64,000 nt of DNA from Salvator merianae (Eukaryota; Chordata; Lepidosauria; Squamata; Teiidae): positions 24,241,348 to 24,305,347 of the forward strand of contig QVOM02000029.1 in NCBI GenBank assembly GCA_003586115.2, written 5' to 3'. Below are positions 34,390 to 46,421 of the stretch, piece after piece. The notes beneath the pieces were generated by a model, which made no database searches, was not told where the DNA came from, and saw only the letters and a program-made list of their open reading frames with translations. Position 1 is the stretch's first letter; the number at the start of each line of letters is the position of its first letter. The position numbers and the translations under genes are program-made.

Positions 34390-36130
34390 TCAGTGACCCC
34401 AGGCCTGCCGGCAAAGGTGTGTTTTTAAAATCTTCCGAAAGGCCAGGAGAGTAGGGGCAGTACGGATCTCTAGGGGGAGCTGGTTCCACAGGGTCGGAGC
34501 CACCACAGAGAAGGCCCTTCCCCTGGGGCCCGCCAGCCGACATTGATTGGCTGACGGGACCTGGAGAAGGCCAACTCTGTGGCTCCTGACCGGCCACTGG
34601 GATACATGAGGCAGGAGACGGCCCCGTAAGTAACCTGGTCCTAAGCCATGTAGGGCTTTATAGGTAACTACCAACACTTTGAATTGGGTACGGAGACTAA
34701 CCGGCAGCCAATGCAGCTCGCGGAGTGTTGGAGAGACACTGGCATATCTAGGCAAGCCAGAGATAGCTCGCGTGGCTGCATTTTGGACTACCTGCAGTCT
34801 CCGGACACTCTTCAAAGGTAGCCCCATGTAGAGAGCATTGTAGTAGTCGATCCTCGAGGTGATGAGGGCATGAGCAACTGTAAGGAGGGACTCCCTATGC
34901 AAATAAGGCCATAACTGATGGACTAACCGAACCTGGGCAAATGCTCCCCTCGCCACAGCCGACAGATGATGTTCCAAAGTCAGCTGTGGATCAAGGAGCA
35001 CACCCAGGTTACGGACCTTTTCTGAGGAGGTCAACAATTCCCCCCCCAAAGTAATGGATGGACAGATGGCCGAGTCCTTGGGAGGTAACACCCACAGCCA
35101 TTCCGTCTTGTCAGGGTTGAGTCTAAGCCTGTTGACGCCCATCCAGACCCTGACAGCCTCCAGACACCGGCACATTACATCGACCGCTTCACTGAATTGG
35201 TGCGGGGTGGAAATATACAGCTGAGTATCATCAGCGTATTGATGGTAACTCACCCCATAACGACGGATGATCTCACCCAGCGGTTTCATGTAAATGTTGA
35301 ATAGCAGGGGGGAGAGGACAGACCCCTGAGGCACCCCACAAATGAGGGGCCTAGGGGCAGACCTCTGCCTCCCTACTAACACCGACTGCAACCGACCAGA
35401 CAGGTAGGAGGAAAACCACCGTAAAATGGTGGCTCCCACTCCCAACCCCTCCAGCCGGCGTAGAAGGATACCATAGTCGATGGTATCGAAAGCCGCCGNG
35501 ACCAGACAGGTAGGAGGAAAACCACCGTAAAATGGTGGCTCCCACTCCCAACCCCTCCAGCCGGCGTAGAAGGATACCATAGTCGATGGTATCGAAAGCC
35601 GCCGAGAGGTCAAGAAGCACCAGGATAGAGGAATAACCCCTATCCCGAGCCCGCCGGAGATCATCTATCAGTGCGACCAAGGCAGTCTCAGTGCTGTAGC
35701 CGGGCCTGAAACCAGACTGCCACGGGCCTAGGTAATCGGCTTCATCCAAGGACCACTGGAGCTGGAACGCCACCACCTTCTCGACAACTTTCCCTATAAA
35801 GGGGAGGTTGGAGACAGGACGATAGTTGTTTAAAACAGTTGGGTCCAAGGAAGGCTTCTTGAGGAGGGGGCGCACAATCGCCTCCTTGTAGGGAGCTGGA
35901 AATGACCCCTCCCTCAAAGAAGCATTTACAATCGCCTGGACCCAGCCCCGTGTCACTTCCCTGCTGGTTGAAACCAGCCAGGAGGGACATGGATCCAATA
36001 AACAGGTGGCGGAGCTCACAGCTCCCATGGCCTTGTCCACTTCATCAGGCATCACCGGTTCAAACTCTTCCCATATAACTGGACAAAGACGTGACCCAGT
36101 CACCTCGACTGAATCATTTTCAGTCGACAC
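34390..36130 (-). pseudogene. LINE reverse transcriptase ORF (apparent frameshift at N)
   Basis: Two overlapping minus-strand frames, 34390-35664 and 35351-36130, encode the C- and N-terminal parts of one reverse transcriptase. They are out of register by 466 nt from each other's 5' ends. Removing the 106 extra bases (N plus one 105-bp copy) leaves 1635 nt, an exact multiple of three, so a single continuous frame of 544 codons plus stop is predicted. The enzyme copies LINE RNA at the nick made by its endonuclease; the N-terminal endonuclease is absent here. Confidence 0.9.
35394..35604. other. Exact 105-bp duplication around a single N (likely assembly join)
   Basis: 35394-35498 and 35500-35604 read identically, separated by N at 35499. 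This is expected when two overlapping contig ends are joined with a one-base gap. Confidence 0.93.
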
Positions 36131-36472
36131 TGCTTCCCAATCAGAGTCCAGGTCAGCCCGAATCTGAGCAACTTTTGTGTTGCTAATTTGTGTTGTTAAT
36201 TTAAAATTTTAATTATGTTGGTTTTATGCATTTTGCAGCTTTAACATTTGGCAGAAAGACAAACATTAATTAATTAAAATATTTATTTGTCACTTGTATT
36301 TATAACCTTCTCTTCGTCATTCCTAACTTTTAAAATGGATTTTCTGCAGTTTGTAAAAGGAAATGTCAACCTATCATAACAGCTAAGCCAGGGTTATTAA
36401 ATGTTTAATTCTCCTAAGTTAATATAAGTCCTAAATGTTATTGAAACCATTGGTTTGAATAAAGTCATTTCA

Positions 36473-37252
36473 GGTCTATTTGCACTTGGCGGTACCAAGC
36501 ATCTAGCATGCTTGCTATGCAAATACATCAGCACTGCAAGACAGCTGAAGCAACTGGGAGTGGACTTCATCCACTCTTGATCATTACTATGACCAGTACA
36601 GTAACCTGTAGTCTGGAGCTCATAGTGAGCTCCAGATAAGGTTCCATTCACACTTACCTGCACTGTGGTGGCCATCTTGGGTGCAATCTGCCCCATTGTG
36701 CCCGAGCAATGGGGCAGCTGGGCCCACTGGGCCCACACAATGCTTTGGTCAGACCTGTGATGCCCCAGTTGGGCCTGTGATACCAGACTGGGCTGCATGA
36801 TGCTCAATCCAGCTGCGTGATGCCCAATCGGGCGCACACCTGATCATCACCATACAGGCCCAATTGGCCCATTGAGCAGGCCTGCCAGTTGCCATGGCAG
36901 TGGCCAGACACTTGTCAGCCACTGCCGTGGCAATGATCAGGCATGCACCCGACTGGGCATCACCCGGCTGGATTGGACATTGAACAGCCCGATTTGGCAT
37001 AGTAGGCCCGATCAAGGCATGGGCATACCTGTGTGCGGTGCTTCTGCTGGTCACCATGGCAGTGGCCAGATGCTTCCTGGCCACTGCCATGATGAGGATT
37101 GAACAGAGCTACTGGCATTCACACAGCAAATACCAGTAGCCAGCTTCAGGACCTGTTGTTCAGCCGCGCAGTGCAGACAGTGTCCACACTGCAGAGTAAA
37201 GTACTATGCTAGCACATAGTCTGTGCTAGCGTAGTAAGTGCAAAAAAGGCCC
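36473..37252 (+). mobile_element. F1 TIR element copy J
   Basis: Left GGTCTATTTGCACTTGG; right GTGCAAAAAAGGCCC. H1 arms GCTACTGGCATT / AATACCAGTAGC lie at about 37108-37141, and H3 arms GCTAGCACA / TGTGCTAGC at about 37208-37230. The flanking triplets (TCA, TTG) do not match. Interior has many CATGGCAG and GCCCGAT motifs. Open frames to 146 codons are shadows. Confidence 0.8.
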
Positions 37253-37600
37253 TTGTGTGCTAATCTTTGGGTTGACAGTAACCACATATATATGTATATC
37301 TCTTTTAAAAAAATATTGTATAGTACTTCACATCTCACCAAGCTATTACTAACTATAAATGGGTGGGTTGGAGAGATTCTGTTCAGATGGGAGAAGATGT
37401 TTTCAATTCTGGCACTGTTCATGTTTCTGATCCCTACTGATGTCCCAAGAAATTGCCTTCTTCAGAATACCTAAGAATTATGCATGGGAGGTTGGCTTGG
37501 AAGGACAAATTAAGGAGTGAAATTGATCACTGCTCATAATGGAAAATGGGCTTTACAGAATCTTTTTGTCTTGCATTCAGATCACTATTCAAAAACGAAG
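37253..37600. other. Nothing recognised
   Basis: No gene or repeat recognised. Confidence 0.4.
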
Positions 37601-39845
37601 TAAAGTGATTAGATTCAATGCCCAGAAGGGAAAATCAGCTGATTGTCAGGGAAAAGACAGCAGAAGCACTGCGGAGAAGATATAAATTTCTTCCTTTATG
37701 CCAGTCCTCCTGCTGACTTCATCAACTGATAAACAGCTGATAGTCAAGTCTTCATAATGAGACTGGGATCCTTCTGATGGTAATTAGAGAATTCAGACAG
37801 ACAGACAATACCACAGTAATGGAGGATCAGTTAGAATGAATACCTAAAAGAAGAAAGGACACTGCCAAGTGCACAAGAACACCAGTGTGATTTATGAGTG
37901 CAATATGGGAAGTCATTAAAAGCAAGAAAAACTCTTAGAAAATGGAAGGCTAGCTCAAATAAGGAGAACAGGCAGGGACACAAGTTCTAGCAGAATGAAT
38001 ATAAGGCGGCAATCAGGAGCGCTAAGAAGGATTTTGAGAAGCACCTTGCTAAAAACATCAAAAGGAAAAACAATGCATATCTTTTCAGAAAGGAAGTCAG
38101 AAGAATTAAATTGGATAAAAGTAACCAGGGAGGAGGTCCTTGTGTTTCCAGATAAAGTAAATGCTAAAAAATCTGGGACCAGTTGTCATTCATTCAAGAA
38201 TTCTTAAAGAACTCAAATGTAAAGTGATAATAATAATAATAATATTTCCCTAAGATCAGCCTCAGAGCCTGAAGCCTGGAAGGCAGCAAATGCTACACCA
38301 ATCTTCAAAATGATCCAGAGTGACACTGTTAATTACAAACTAGTCAGTTTAGCATTAGCTTCAGGTAAGGTGATGGAAACAATAATTAAAGATAAAAGTA
38401 GTGCACATGTAGAGGAGCAAACATTGCTGAAGGAAAATCAGCATGGCTTCCACAATGGTAAATTGTGACGTATTAACGTGCTATAATTCTTTTGGAGTCT
38501 CAGGAAGCATGTGAATAAAAGTGATCCAGTTGACATTGTTTATGTGGACTTTAAAAAGCTTATTGACAAAGCCCCTCCTCAACGGTACTTGAATTAGTCA
38601 TTAGTCATGGACCAAGGGAACATATTCTTTCCAGAATTGATAACTGACAAAGGAAATAGAGTAGTAATAAATGGACAATTCTCCAAATAGAGGAAAGTAA
38701 AAAGTCAGGTTCCCTAAGGCTCAGTATTGGGACTTGTGCTTTTGAATTTATTGATAAATGATCCAGAAGTAAAAATAAGCAATGAGATAGCAGTTTGCTG
38801 ACAACACCAAATTATTCAGGATAGGAAAAAAAAAAAAACCTGAAAGAGATTGTGAGGAGTTCCAGAAGAGCATCTTGAAATTAAGTGAGTGGCAATGTGT
38901 TTCGATGTTAATAAGTGCAAGGTGATGCATACTGTGATCATCATCATTATCATCACCACCACGATTACATCTATGTAATTTGTTGGGATCTGAGCTTTCT
39001 GCAATGGACCAAGAAAGGAACCTTGGAGTTCTGGTGCATAGCTCAGTTAAGGTGTCAATCCAATGTACATCAGCAGTGAAAAAAGCAAATTCAGATGCTA
39101 GAAATAATTAGGAAGGGAATAGAAAATAAATCTTCAGGCATAATTTTGCCTGTTTATAAACCTATGACGAGGGCACATTTGGCAAATTGTGCACAATTCT
39201 GGTCACTGCACCTAAAAAAAGATATTGTGTAACTGTAAAAAAGGCAAAAGGGGAGGGACAATCAAAATGATCAGAGAGTTAAAACACCTCCCCTGTGATA
39301 TCAAGGCTGCAGTAACCAGGCCTATTCAGCATTTAAAGCTAATGTTTTAGAGGGGACCTGATTGAAGTTTATAAAATCTTGCATGGTGTGGAGAAAGTGA
39401 ATCAAGAAAAATATTTTTGTTTTGTTTTGTTTTGCAAAACTCTAGAACCACTCTAGTTGTTTTGCACAACTCTAGAATCACTCTATGAAGCTGTTAGACA
39501 GGAAAGTTAAGACAGATGAGGGGAAGTATATTTTTCATTCATCTATGGAATTTATAACCAGAGGAAGGGGTGATGTCTCCTAGCCTGGTGGCTTTAAAAA
39601 AGAGGTCAGGTATATCAAAGGCTATTAGAATGGGCATACTATCTCTAGGTTAGAGAGATAGGCAGGATGCCCCTAAAGACCACTTGTAGGGAGTTGAGAG
39701 CAGGTGAGGGTTTCACCTTCACCTTCTGTTTGAGAATGCCCAGAAGCAATTGGTGGGCCACTGTCAAGATGGAATGCTAGACAAGATGGACTACGGCCTG
39801 ATCCAGCTGGTTTCTTCTTATGGTCTTATTTTCTAATAATTCATC
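37601..39845 (+). mobile_element. Decayed CR1 LINE ORF2 and 3' end
   Basis: A long, frameshifted CR1 copy. Recognisable in order: 'aaggattttgagaagcacct' linker region (38027); a 'NYKLVSLALASGKVMETIIK'-like finger region (38331-38390); QHGFHNG (38440); DIVYVDFKKLIDKAPP (38534-38577), the first catalytic Asp region; FADNT (38794-38808), where the second Asp of the FADD box is Asn; a 'KCKVMHTV' region (38917); LGVLVH..VKVSIQCTSA-like sequence (39024-39075); and HFW/WSLHLKKDIV-like (39200). The 3' end at 39350-39840 has 'cctgatccagctggtttctt' and a TCTTATGGTCTTAT tail. An A run (38827-38838) and an ATC/ATT tract (38938-38962) have inserted. Non-functional. Confidence 0.8.
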
Positions 39846-40819
39846 CTTAGCTCCAAATAAACCCCTTTTGAAAGGGGAGTTTGTACAAGTTTAGGATAGT
39901 TACAACAACTACTTTGAGTGTGGCATGTTCTTGACATTTTCCAAATCACTAGAAGAATAACATGTCTAAGCTACGGAACAGCTAATCATACAGAGAATCC
40001 ATCACTCCTCTTTGACACACTTATGGTCTTATTGGTTGGCAACTGAAGTAGCATCTTCCCAGTGTACACTTGAGCTTTCAAGTGCCAACACTTTGGAATC
40101 CTTTCTATCTTGCTGAAATTCATTTCAAACCATCTTTACTGTTAATTTGATGATAGCTAGCTTATACTTGAGTACTTGGTGGAATTTATTTTTATCTTTT
40201 GATATGAGTTTATTCTCGTTTCCTTCTTTAGAATCATGATGGGCTATAGGAGTTTTAGAAACCCTCCGCACTCCATAATTCTGTGTTGTAATGGCTGAAT
40301 GATCATACTTTAGGATTCCCAAAAAATCATACACAGAATAATATATTTGGGTAATTTCAGTAACTAAATATCTATGTAAATCTCATTAAAGTTTTAAAGT
40401 CCAAGATCTAATGAAGAAGTTCTGCAACAGTAAGCAAATAGATTATTATGCATAGTATCATGTTTCAAGGATAAAACATAATTCAGCATTGCACGTATTT
40501 TTTTCAGGTTCTGAATATCATTGTCTTTACAAGTGGGAAGTGGAAGAGAACAGATAACACAGTTATTAATGTTAGTTGCTCACTTTAAGTACCCTGTTAG
40601 ACTATATAAGTTGTGTTGTTGCAGCAATTCTTTTTCTAGTGCCTCCAAAATAAGTTAAAATATTACTATGGACTTCTGTATTCATACACAGCTACCTCTC
40701 CATCTTTACCTTCCTTGTATATTCTATGTTATCGCAAAGTGCTACAACTATTTATATGGCTGTGAGACAACTACCTTACATCCAAGGAACATGAAGAAGT
40801 TTGGAATTCACCTCCTGTT
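39846..40819. other. AT-rich intronic DNA
   Basis: No gene or repeat recognised. Confidence 0.45.
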
Positions 40820-41375
40820 TAAGGACATATTTGCACTAACCCTCCTTGTTCTGGTATAGGTTGAGATGCCCTATATCAGAATGAGCAATCCATCCCAGGA
40901 GTGGACAGATCTGTTCCCTGAACAAGGCCATCTACATTGGGACAGCTGTTCTGGCCCAAGTGCAGCCCCTGCACCAACTCTAAAGCTCATGCCAGCTTCG
41001 GAGCCACCTCCAAAGGCTACAACAGCCAGGAAGAAAGATTCCTGGCCTCATAGCTCTAGGGTTATTCATCTGGGTGGAACATCTTGTTGTGCCACCAAAA
41101 TGCATCCCCCATGGTATACTGGACCATGGAGACATGCTCTATTTGCATTCCAGAAGTAGGCCTCTTTAAAGAGGTTGAAAGGTATAGCAGACTACGCAGC
41201 TATTTTGGTTTGGTCCAGTCTATTCTCCAGCTTGTATGGGCAGACTATAGTAGGGGGGTGGGGAGCTCCTTTAGATGACGCCAGCAGTGTAGAAGGAAGG
41301 GCCATTGTGTGCTTCCCGCTGGTTATGAACACCCACCCTTATAGCCATGGGCTGCCGCTGATGTTCTAGCAGCCA
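40820..41375. repeat. F2 dispersed repeat, fourth copy
   Basis: Shares a 'gcccctgcaccaactctaaa' block with 5605 and 6683, and a 'ttggtccagtctattctcca' block with 14775 and 15670. Confidence 0.45.
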
Positions 41376-42925
41376 CAACATGAAAGGACCAATATATGTG
41401 AAAGCTTTGTTAGTCGTTTTAGGAAATATAATTATTAGTATGTAGCAGAGGAGAAATGCTCTGAGGTCCTCTTACCAACTCATGATGCAAGTGGTAACAA
41501 TTTTCTCAAACTCTGTCTGTTAGTTAGCCCCAGTCAGTAAAATTTGTGATGGCGAAAGCTATACTTTAACAGCTGTTGGAAGATGCCACATTGATGGCCC
41601 ATTCTTTACACTCTGATACTGCTGACATTTTTTAAAAGTTCACATATGCCATTTTTAAGTTCTTATTAATAAGCACAGGGCTCACGATACAATATTTTTC
41701 ACTTTCTGGATTTTGTATCTATTTCAAACAGTACCTGAAAAAGTAAGTATTAGGGTATTGAAAGAACAGGATAGTAAGGTAAACAATTGGATATTTAATA
41801 CAAAATGACCAAGATTAAGGAAAATGGTATTAAATATGGGAATTCATGAAGGAGGATGGTTTATTCCGACTCTGGAGAAATATTATGCCGCTTTTCAAAT
41901 TAAAAATAAAATAAAATAAAATAATAGACTTAGAAGTTAAAGCAGAAGAAATGTGGGTGAAAATAGAGAAAAAGATACACAGTTTAGAGAATAGTAGTTT
42001 AATGTGGGATAAGATGCCAGTAAGAAAATGTAGAGAATTATATGGACTGAGGAAAAAAAACCAAAACTTTCTGGTAACTCCATGGGTTTTTTTTTTATAA
42101 GCACAGAGCACATGATATGATATTTTGGTGCACTAAAAAGAATGCAGCTTTACAATGTCATCATAATGATAATGATGGTGATCAGCGGTGGTTGCTTGCT
42201 TTAAGTCTGGGTGTTTGCGTCCTGCGCAAAGTGTGCCACGGCTGTTCACAGGTCCTTACCTAATGATGATGATAGCAACAACAACATTCCTTTATAATGC
42301 CCTTTTCATCAAAGGGTGGGACAACAAACATATACAATTAATACGACAAATGAAAAAGGAATAAACATTGAACACTGTACGCATAACCAATGGAGGAGAG
42401 GGAATAGGATAAGTAGAACTCCAAATTAGTCCAAGTTTGGAATTCCATATTTTGTATTACAGATGTTTTATCTGTCTGCAGTATCTGTTTTATAATCTTG
42501 GATTATATCAGGGACTGAGGGGCTGTGGCTGGAGCAATGTAATCATATTCAAGTTGAGAAAGGAGTCCCCACTCCTGGAGATCTTTCAGAAACTTTAATA
42601 GTTGAGCCACAGAGGACAGTTTAGCAGATGCACCTATATTTAAGTTACAGTTGTCAAACTTCCTTCTTGTACATAGCAATTAAAGATAAAGGAACCTTAG
42701 AACAAATTCTGCATGGTAACCCAAGCAATGGAGTGTGCCCTGCATTTAACCGTTAATGTGTACCGCCTTGTGTGTTTGCACTCAATTAGCCTAACATTGC
42801 AACCCTTGGAATTAATTATCTAAATGTCAAAACAATTTTGTGCAATTTATGGTTCTTTGGGGGCCTTTAAAGCCATGATTTGTTTCTACACTGCATTTTG
42901 TTAATGTAAGTTTTTCCTATGCTTT
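41376..42925. other. AT-rich intronic DNA
   Basis: 41760-42060 may be a decayed LINE coding remnant ('ttggatatttaatacaaaat', 'aatatgggaattcatgaagg') but I could not place it. 42720-42860 is repeat-free and might be conserved noncoding sequence. An ATG/ATA tract lies at about 42160-42180. Confidence 0.3.
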
Positions 42926-42995
42926 TACTTTATCTATTTGATGAGTTCTACAAGGAACGTTTAGTAAAGAGTGGGCTATAAATGCAAATAATAAA
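42926..42995 (+). mobile_element. L2-like LINE tail
   Basis: 'gtttagtaaagagtgggctataaatgcaaataataaa' resembles an L2 3' terminus. Confidence 0.4.
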
Positions 42996-44035
42996 TCTCT
43001 CTCCCTCTGTGCATAGACATCTTAAGCATATAAAGCAAAGAAATCCTAGAAATCAACACTAAACCATCCTGCATTATTCTAAAAATAGAAAGCTTTAAAT
43101 CAGCTTCAGGATGGATTATGTAAATTAAATTTGGTTTGCATATCATTGTTTAGCTGGCCTGTTCTCTTCTGGTTGCCTTTGCAGATTTTTTCCCCTAAAT
43201 ATTTTTAATTTTGTTTTCTGAGGGAATAGATAACTATTGGAAAAGCTGAATCTCAGAAATAAGGCTTTTTAGCTAAAAACAGCCATGTTCTCTCTAGCAT
43301 ATGTTAGTTTGGTTAAAAATAAATGAACATTTCTTTCTTCTTCAAGTTAATACATAAAGAGTTTGGCTAATTTATGAATTAACTGGATTGTCCTAAATTC
43401 CCCAGGCCTGCTTTGAAAGACATCTCCTGAAGTGGGGGAAAGGACATTTCCAGTGTAGAAGAGATACGAATGACAAAGCGTAGGCACTGGGGTGCCACCA
43501 CAATAATTAGCATAGTGGTTTTTTTGACAGTTTTCTTTTCCCCAACCTGGTTCCATATCACTACTGAGCAGAAAGATTTAGTGTGATCAAAAACTCCAAA
43601 CAAATCAGCATGGTGCCTCCCACTGTCCCTGACACTTGTCCCTTAAAATCCTTTTAAAGTCTATTTTCACAGGGAAAAAAAGAAATCTTTCAGTAATATT
43701 CATTTCCACTGCTTTTTGGGAAATACTAAAAGTGGGAGCCAAGACATTACATCCATTAGATGTTTCCTTATGCACATGGACTTTTGCTCTGGCTCACAGT
43801 AGATTTTCTTGGGAAATCCCATGGATAACAAGCTAAGTCAGTTCATGTGATCTACAGATATGTTCACAGCAAACACAGTTAAATATTTGAGGAGAGGTTC
43901 CCCTGTAAACACTGCAAGTTTAGGTATTTATTTTATTCCATTTTCAAGCAGTCTGAAGTGGTTCATGTCACATTAAAGAAATTGATATGGGGGGGAAGAG
44001 ACTATTTATGCAGCTGCAGTGGTTGTCCCCCGCTT
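42996..44035. other. Intronic DNA, nothing recognised
   Basis: No gene or repeat recognised. Confidence 0.45.
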
Positions 44036-44150
44036 CTTAGAATATAAGAACATAAGAGGAGTCCCACTGGATCGAGCCACAGCCCATCTAGTCCAGCATC
44101 CTGTCTCACACAGTGGCCCACCAATTGCTTCTGGGCCTGTTCAATGTCCA
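44036..44150 (-). mobile_element. CR1-type LINE 3' end
   Basis: 'tataagaacataagaggagt' then 'agcccatctagtccagcatc' and 'cacagtggcccaccaattgc' is a classic CR1 ending in reverse. Confidence 0.78.
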
Positions 44151-44389
44151 TTACTTCCATAACTAAAGAGGTAAAGGTAGTAGTATTAAGGAACAGTGTA
44201 CTGGCCTATACTGGGATGCGGAAAAGGTTCCACCCGGACACCAATTCTGCAGGACCTTGCCGGCTATAGACTTTAAAAATGGAGACCTAACCATTGTGTA
44301 ACCCAAATAAGAGGCAGGATGCAGGAAGAGACTCAAAAACAAAAGTTACAACAATAAGAAACTTTAAAACCTAGCAAAAAGGCTTAAAA

Positions 44390-44885
44390 CCCAACATTCT
44401 TACCTTTAAAGTCCTATATGGCTTTGGTCCTAAGTACCTGAAGGGTCACCTTCTCCCAGCTGGTACTGCTCATCACACACATTCAATACAAGGAGCCCCT
44501 CTCCATGTCAACATGAGACATGCGACTGATGAGCACATGGACTAGAACCTTCTCAGAAACAGGTCAACAGCTTTGAAATGACCTCTCTTTATCAATGAGA
44601 ATGATACCATCCCTTATGGAGAAATGTGAAAACTTACCTCGTCTATAACACCATTTCTTGCTCCTAATTCTTATTGTTTTTATCTCTTGTGGTTGTTTTC
44701 AGCTTGTTGGAACAATTTTCCTGAGTTTTAATTTTGTTTTAAACCTGTTTCTATATGTGCTTTTAGGAATGGTTTCATAGGTTTTGTAGCCTATATATTG
44801 GTTTATATGTCTTTTTATGTGAGCTGCACCAAGGACTTTGGAGGATGGGGTTTGATAAAAATAAATGAAACAAACAAACAAATAA
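44390..44885 (+). mobile_element. L2-like LINE 3' end
   Basis: Reads FKVLYGFGPKYLKGHLLPA at 44405-44461, matching 'FKVLVVTYKALHGLGPGYLRGRLLP' with a short deletion. A decayed C-terminus, a 3' UTR and an 'aaaaataaatgaaacaaaca' (ACAA)n tail follow. Confidence 0.8.
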
Positions 44886-44892
44886 GAACTAT

Positions 44893-45246
44893 GGGTCTGT
44901 TTGCACTTTACAACCTAAAATGGTATAGTGATACCATTCTAGGCTGTAGAAGACCCTGCAGCACGGCAGCTGGGGACATGGTGTGTGACTGTGCAGCCAC
45001 AGATGCAGTCATGCTGCACCACTCACTCACAGCATTCACACCCAGAAAAGGGTGCAAGCTCTGCTGACCAGGAGCAATCCAGCTGCTCCCAGTCACGCTG
45101 AGGACAACAGTTTTTTTTTAGCCAAAGCTAATAGTGTCCGGGGGCAGCTGTAAATGCTCCTGGAGACTGCAGTGGCAAGGCTGTGGGGACACACTTTCCA
45201 GTGAGCGTCTTATTGCTCTCTACATTACAAACAAGCAAACAAGCCC
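44893..45246 (-). mobile_element. F1 TIR element copy K
   Basis: Left GGGTCTGTTTGCACTTTAC, hairpin AATGGTAT..ATACCATT at about 44918-44938, and an eroded right end near 45246. Inserted directly after the L2 tail. Closest to copies C and M. Confidence 0.7.
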
Positions 45247-45656
45247 CAAGTTGAGAATTTCCTTTGCCAGTACCCTACCTAACTGAGAAAATTAGCTTCC
45301 TCCAGGAAATTCATGATGAAATGTACTACCACTACCATCAACACTATCCACAAACAGACTCTAAGATACTGAGCACAATTATGGGCACAATTTCAATAAT
45401 TTTGTTTGTTTAGAAATACTACAATCACAAATTATGTTGCATATAATTCCTATCTATTTTCAATACATTTGCAGATTTTTGAAATAAATCATAAATCCCC
45501 TGCCTAGTTGTGTATCTGTTCCTTTTCTGAAATATTTATTATATGATCTTGTATTTTTAATCCCAATTGTTGTGACTCCCTCTGAAATTTTAGAAATGAA
45601 TTATAAAATGTTCAAATAAATAATGTATCTAAGGCTATATTTATATGCACACAATA

Positions 45657-45762
45657 AATAAGGAAGGAAGGAAGGAAAGAAAGAATGGAAGGAAGGAAGA
45701 GAAAGAAAGGAAGGAAGGAAGGAAGGAAGGAAGGAAGGAAGGAAGGAAGGAAGGAAGAGAAA
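45657..45762. repeat. (GGAA)n purine microsatellite
   Basis: GGAA units with GAAA interruptions. Pairs in inverted orientation with the tract at 45921-46020. Confidence 0.97.
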
Positions 45763-45920
45763 GGCAGGCTCACAGGTGTGTTACAGAGACATGACAGTAT
45801 GGCCTTACTACCTCTAATGTACATTTTAACAGACAAGAAAAAGCACTTTCAAAGCACATTAGAGGTGGACTGGAGATAGAATAAGGATACCACAGACTAC
45901 CACATCCAAGACATTTCTTA

Positions 45921-45949
45921 GTTTCTTTCTTCCTTCCTTCCTTTCTTTC

Positions 45950-45981
<32 letters not shown>

Positions 45982-46020
45982 TCCCTTCCTTCCTTCCTTC
46001 CTTCCTTCCTTCCTTCCTTC
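45921..46020. repeat. (TTTC)n(TTCC)n pyrimidine microsatellite
   Basis: Tetranucleotide tract complementary to 45657-45762 across a spacer of about 158 bp. Confidence 0.97.
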
Positions 46021-46328
46021 CGTCCAGCCTTCTTTTTGCTGTTTATTTGAGAATTGTTGTCTTCTGAAGAATTGGAGAAAGAAAATTTGGGGAGACCTCA
46101 GCTCTAGTTAGATTTCTCTAAAACAGCAGGAAAACAAGTTTCTTAGCTGCACATAAAAATTATCCTCAATTTGTCAACAAAAGAATGCAATGTGTTCTTT
46201 AGTTTATTTCACTATCTTTAGTCTGCTTTTTTATTATTATTATTTTTTCCCTCTCAAAAATTTTGGTTGGCTACATGCATGGAGAGAAAGATTTACCGCA
46301 CCAGCGAAGTATTTGTAAAATTATTGCT

Positions 46329-46421
46329 CTTCTTCTTCTTCTTCTTCTTCTTCTTCTTCTTCTTCTTCTTCTTCTTCTTCTTCTTCTTCTTCTTCTTCTT
46401 CTTCTTCTTCTTCTTCTTCTT
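46329..46421. repeat. (CTT)31 = (GAA)31 microsatellite
   Basis: Thirty-one perfect CTT units. GAA/TTC tracts of this length can form triplex DNA. The long Phe-only or Lys-only open frames here are shadows. Confidence 0.98.

Larger units (their letters stand above)
34131..36180 (-). mobile_element. Young L2/CR1-superfamily LINE, 5'-truncated, ORF split by an assembly artefact
   Basis: Minus-strand non-LTR retrotransposon, about 2.05 kb, covering most of the reverse transcriptase and a short 3' end. The 3' terminus is (AAAT)n at 34131-34155, preceded on the minus strand by a GC-rich segment ('gccgccccgagtcttcggag'). Reverse transcriptase motifs include NNYRPVSNLPFIGKVVEK, GFRPGYSTETALVALIDDL, LLDLSAAFDT, GVPQGSVLSPLLFNIYM and the catalytic YADDTQ at 35221-35238. 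A C-terminal WLPVSLRTQFKVL and RAFSVVAPTLWNQLP follow. The frame ends at 34390. The reading frame is broken only at 35394-35604, where a 105-bp segment is exactly duplicated around one N. Upstream it stays open past 36130 to about 36170, then AT-rich flank begins. The endonuclease is missing, so it is dead as an element. Family name (L2 versus L3/CR1) is not settled. Confidence 0.92.

Noticed and set aside
36397..37090. Minus-strand frames of 146 and 113 codons
   Set aside because: They lie within F1 copy J and its flank, with no protein similarity.
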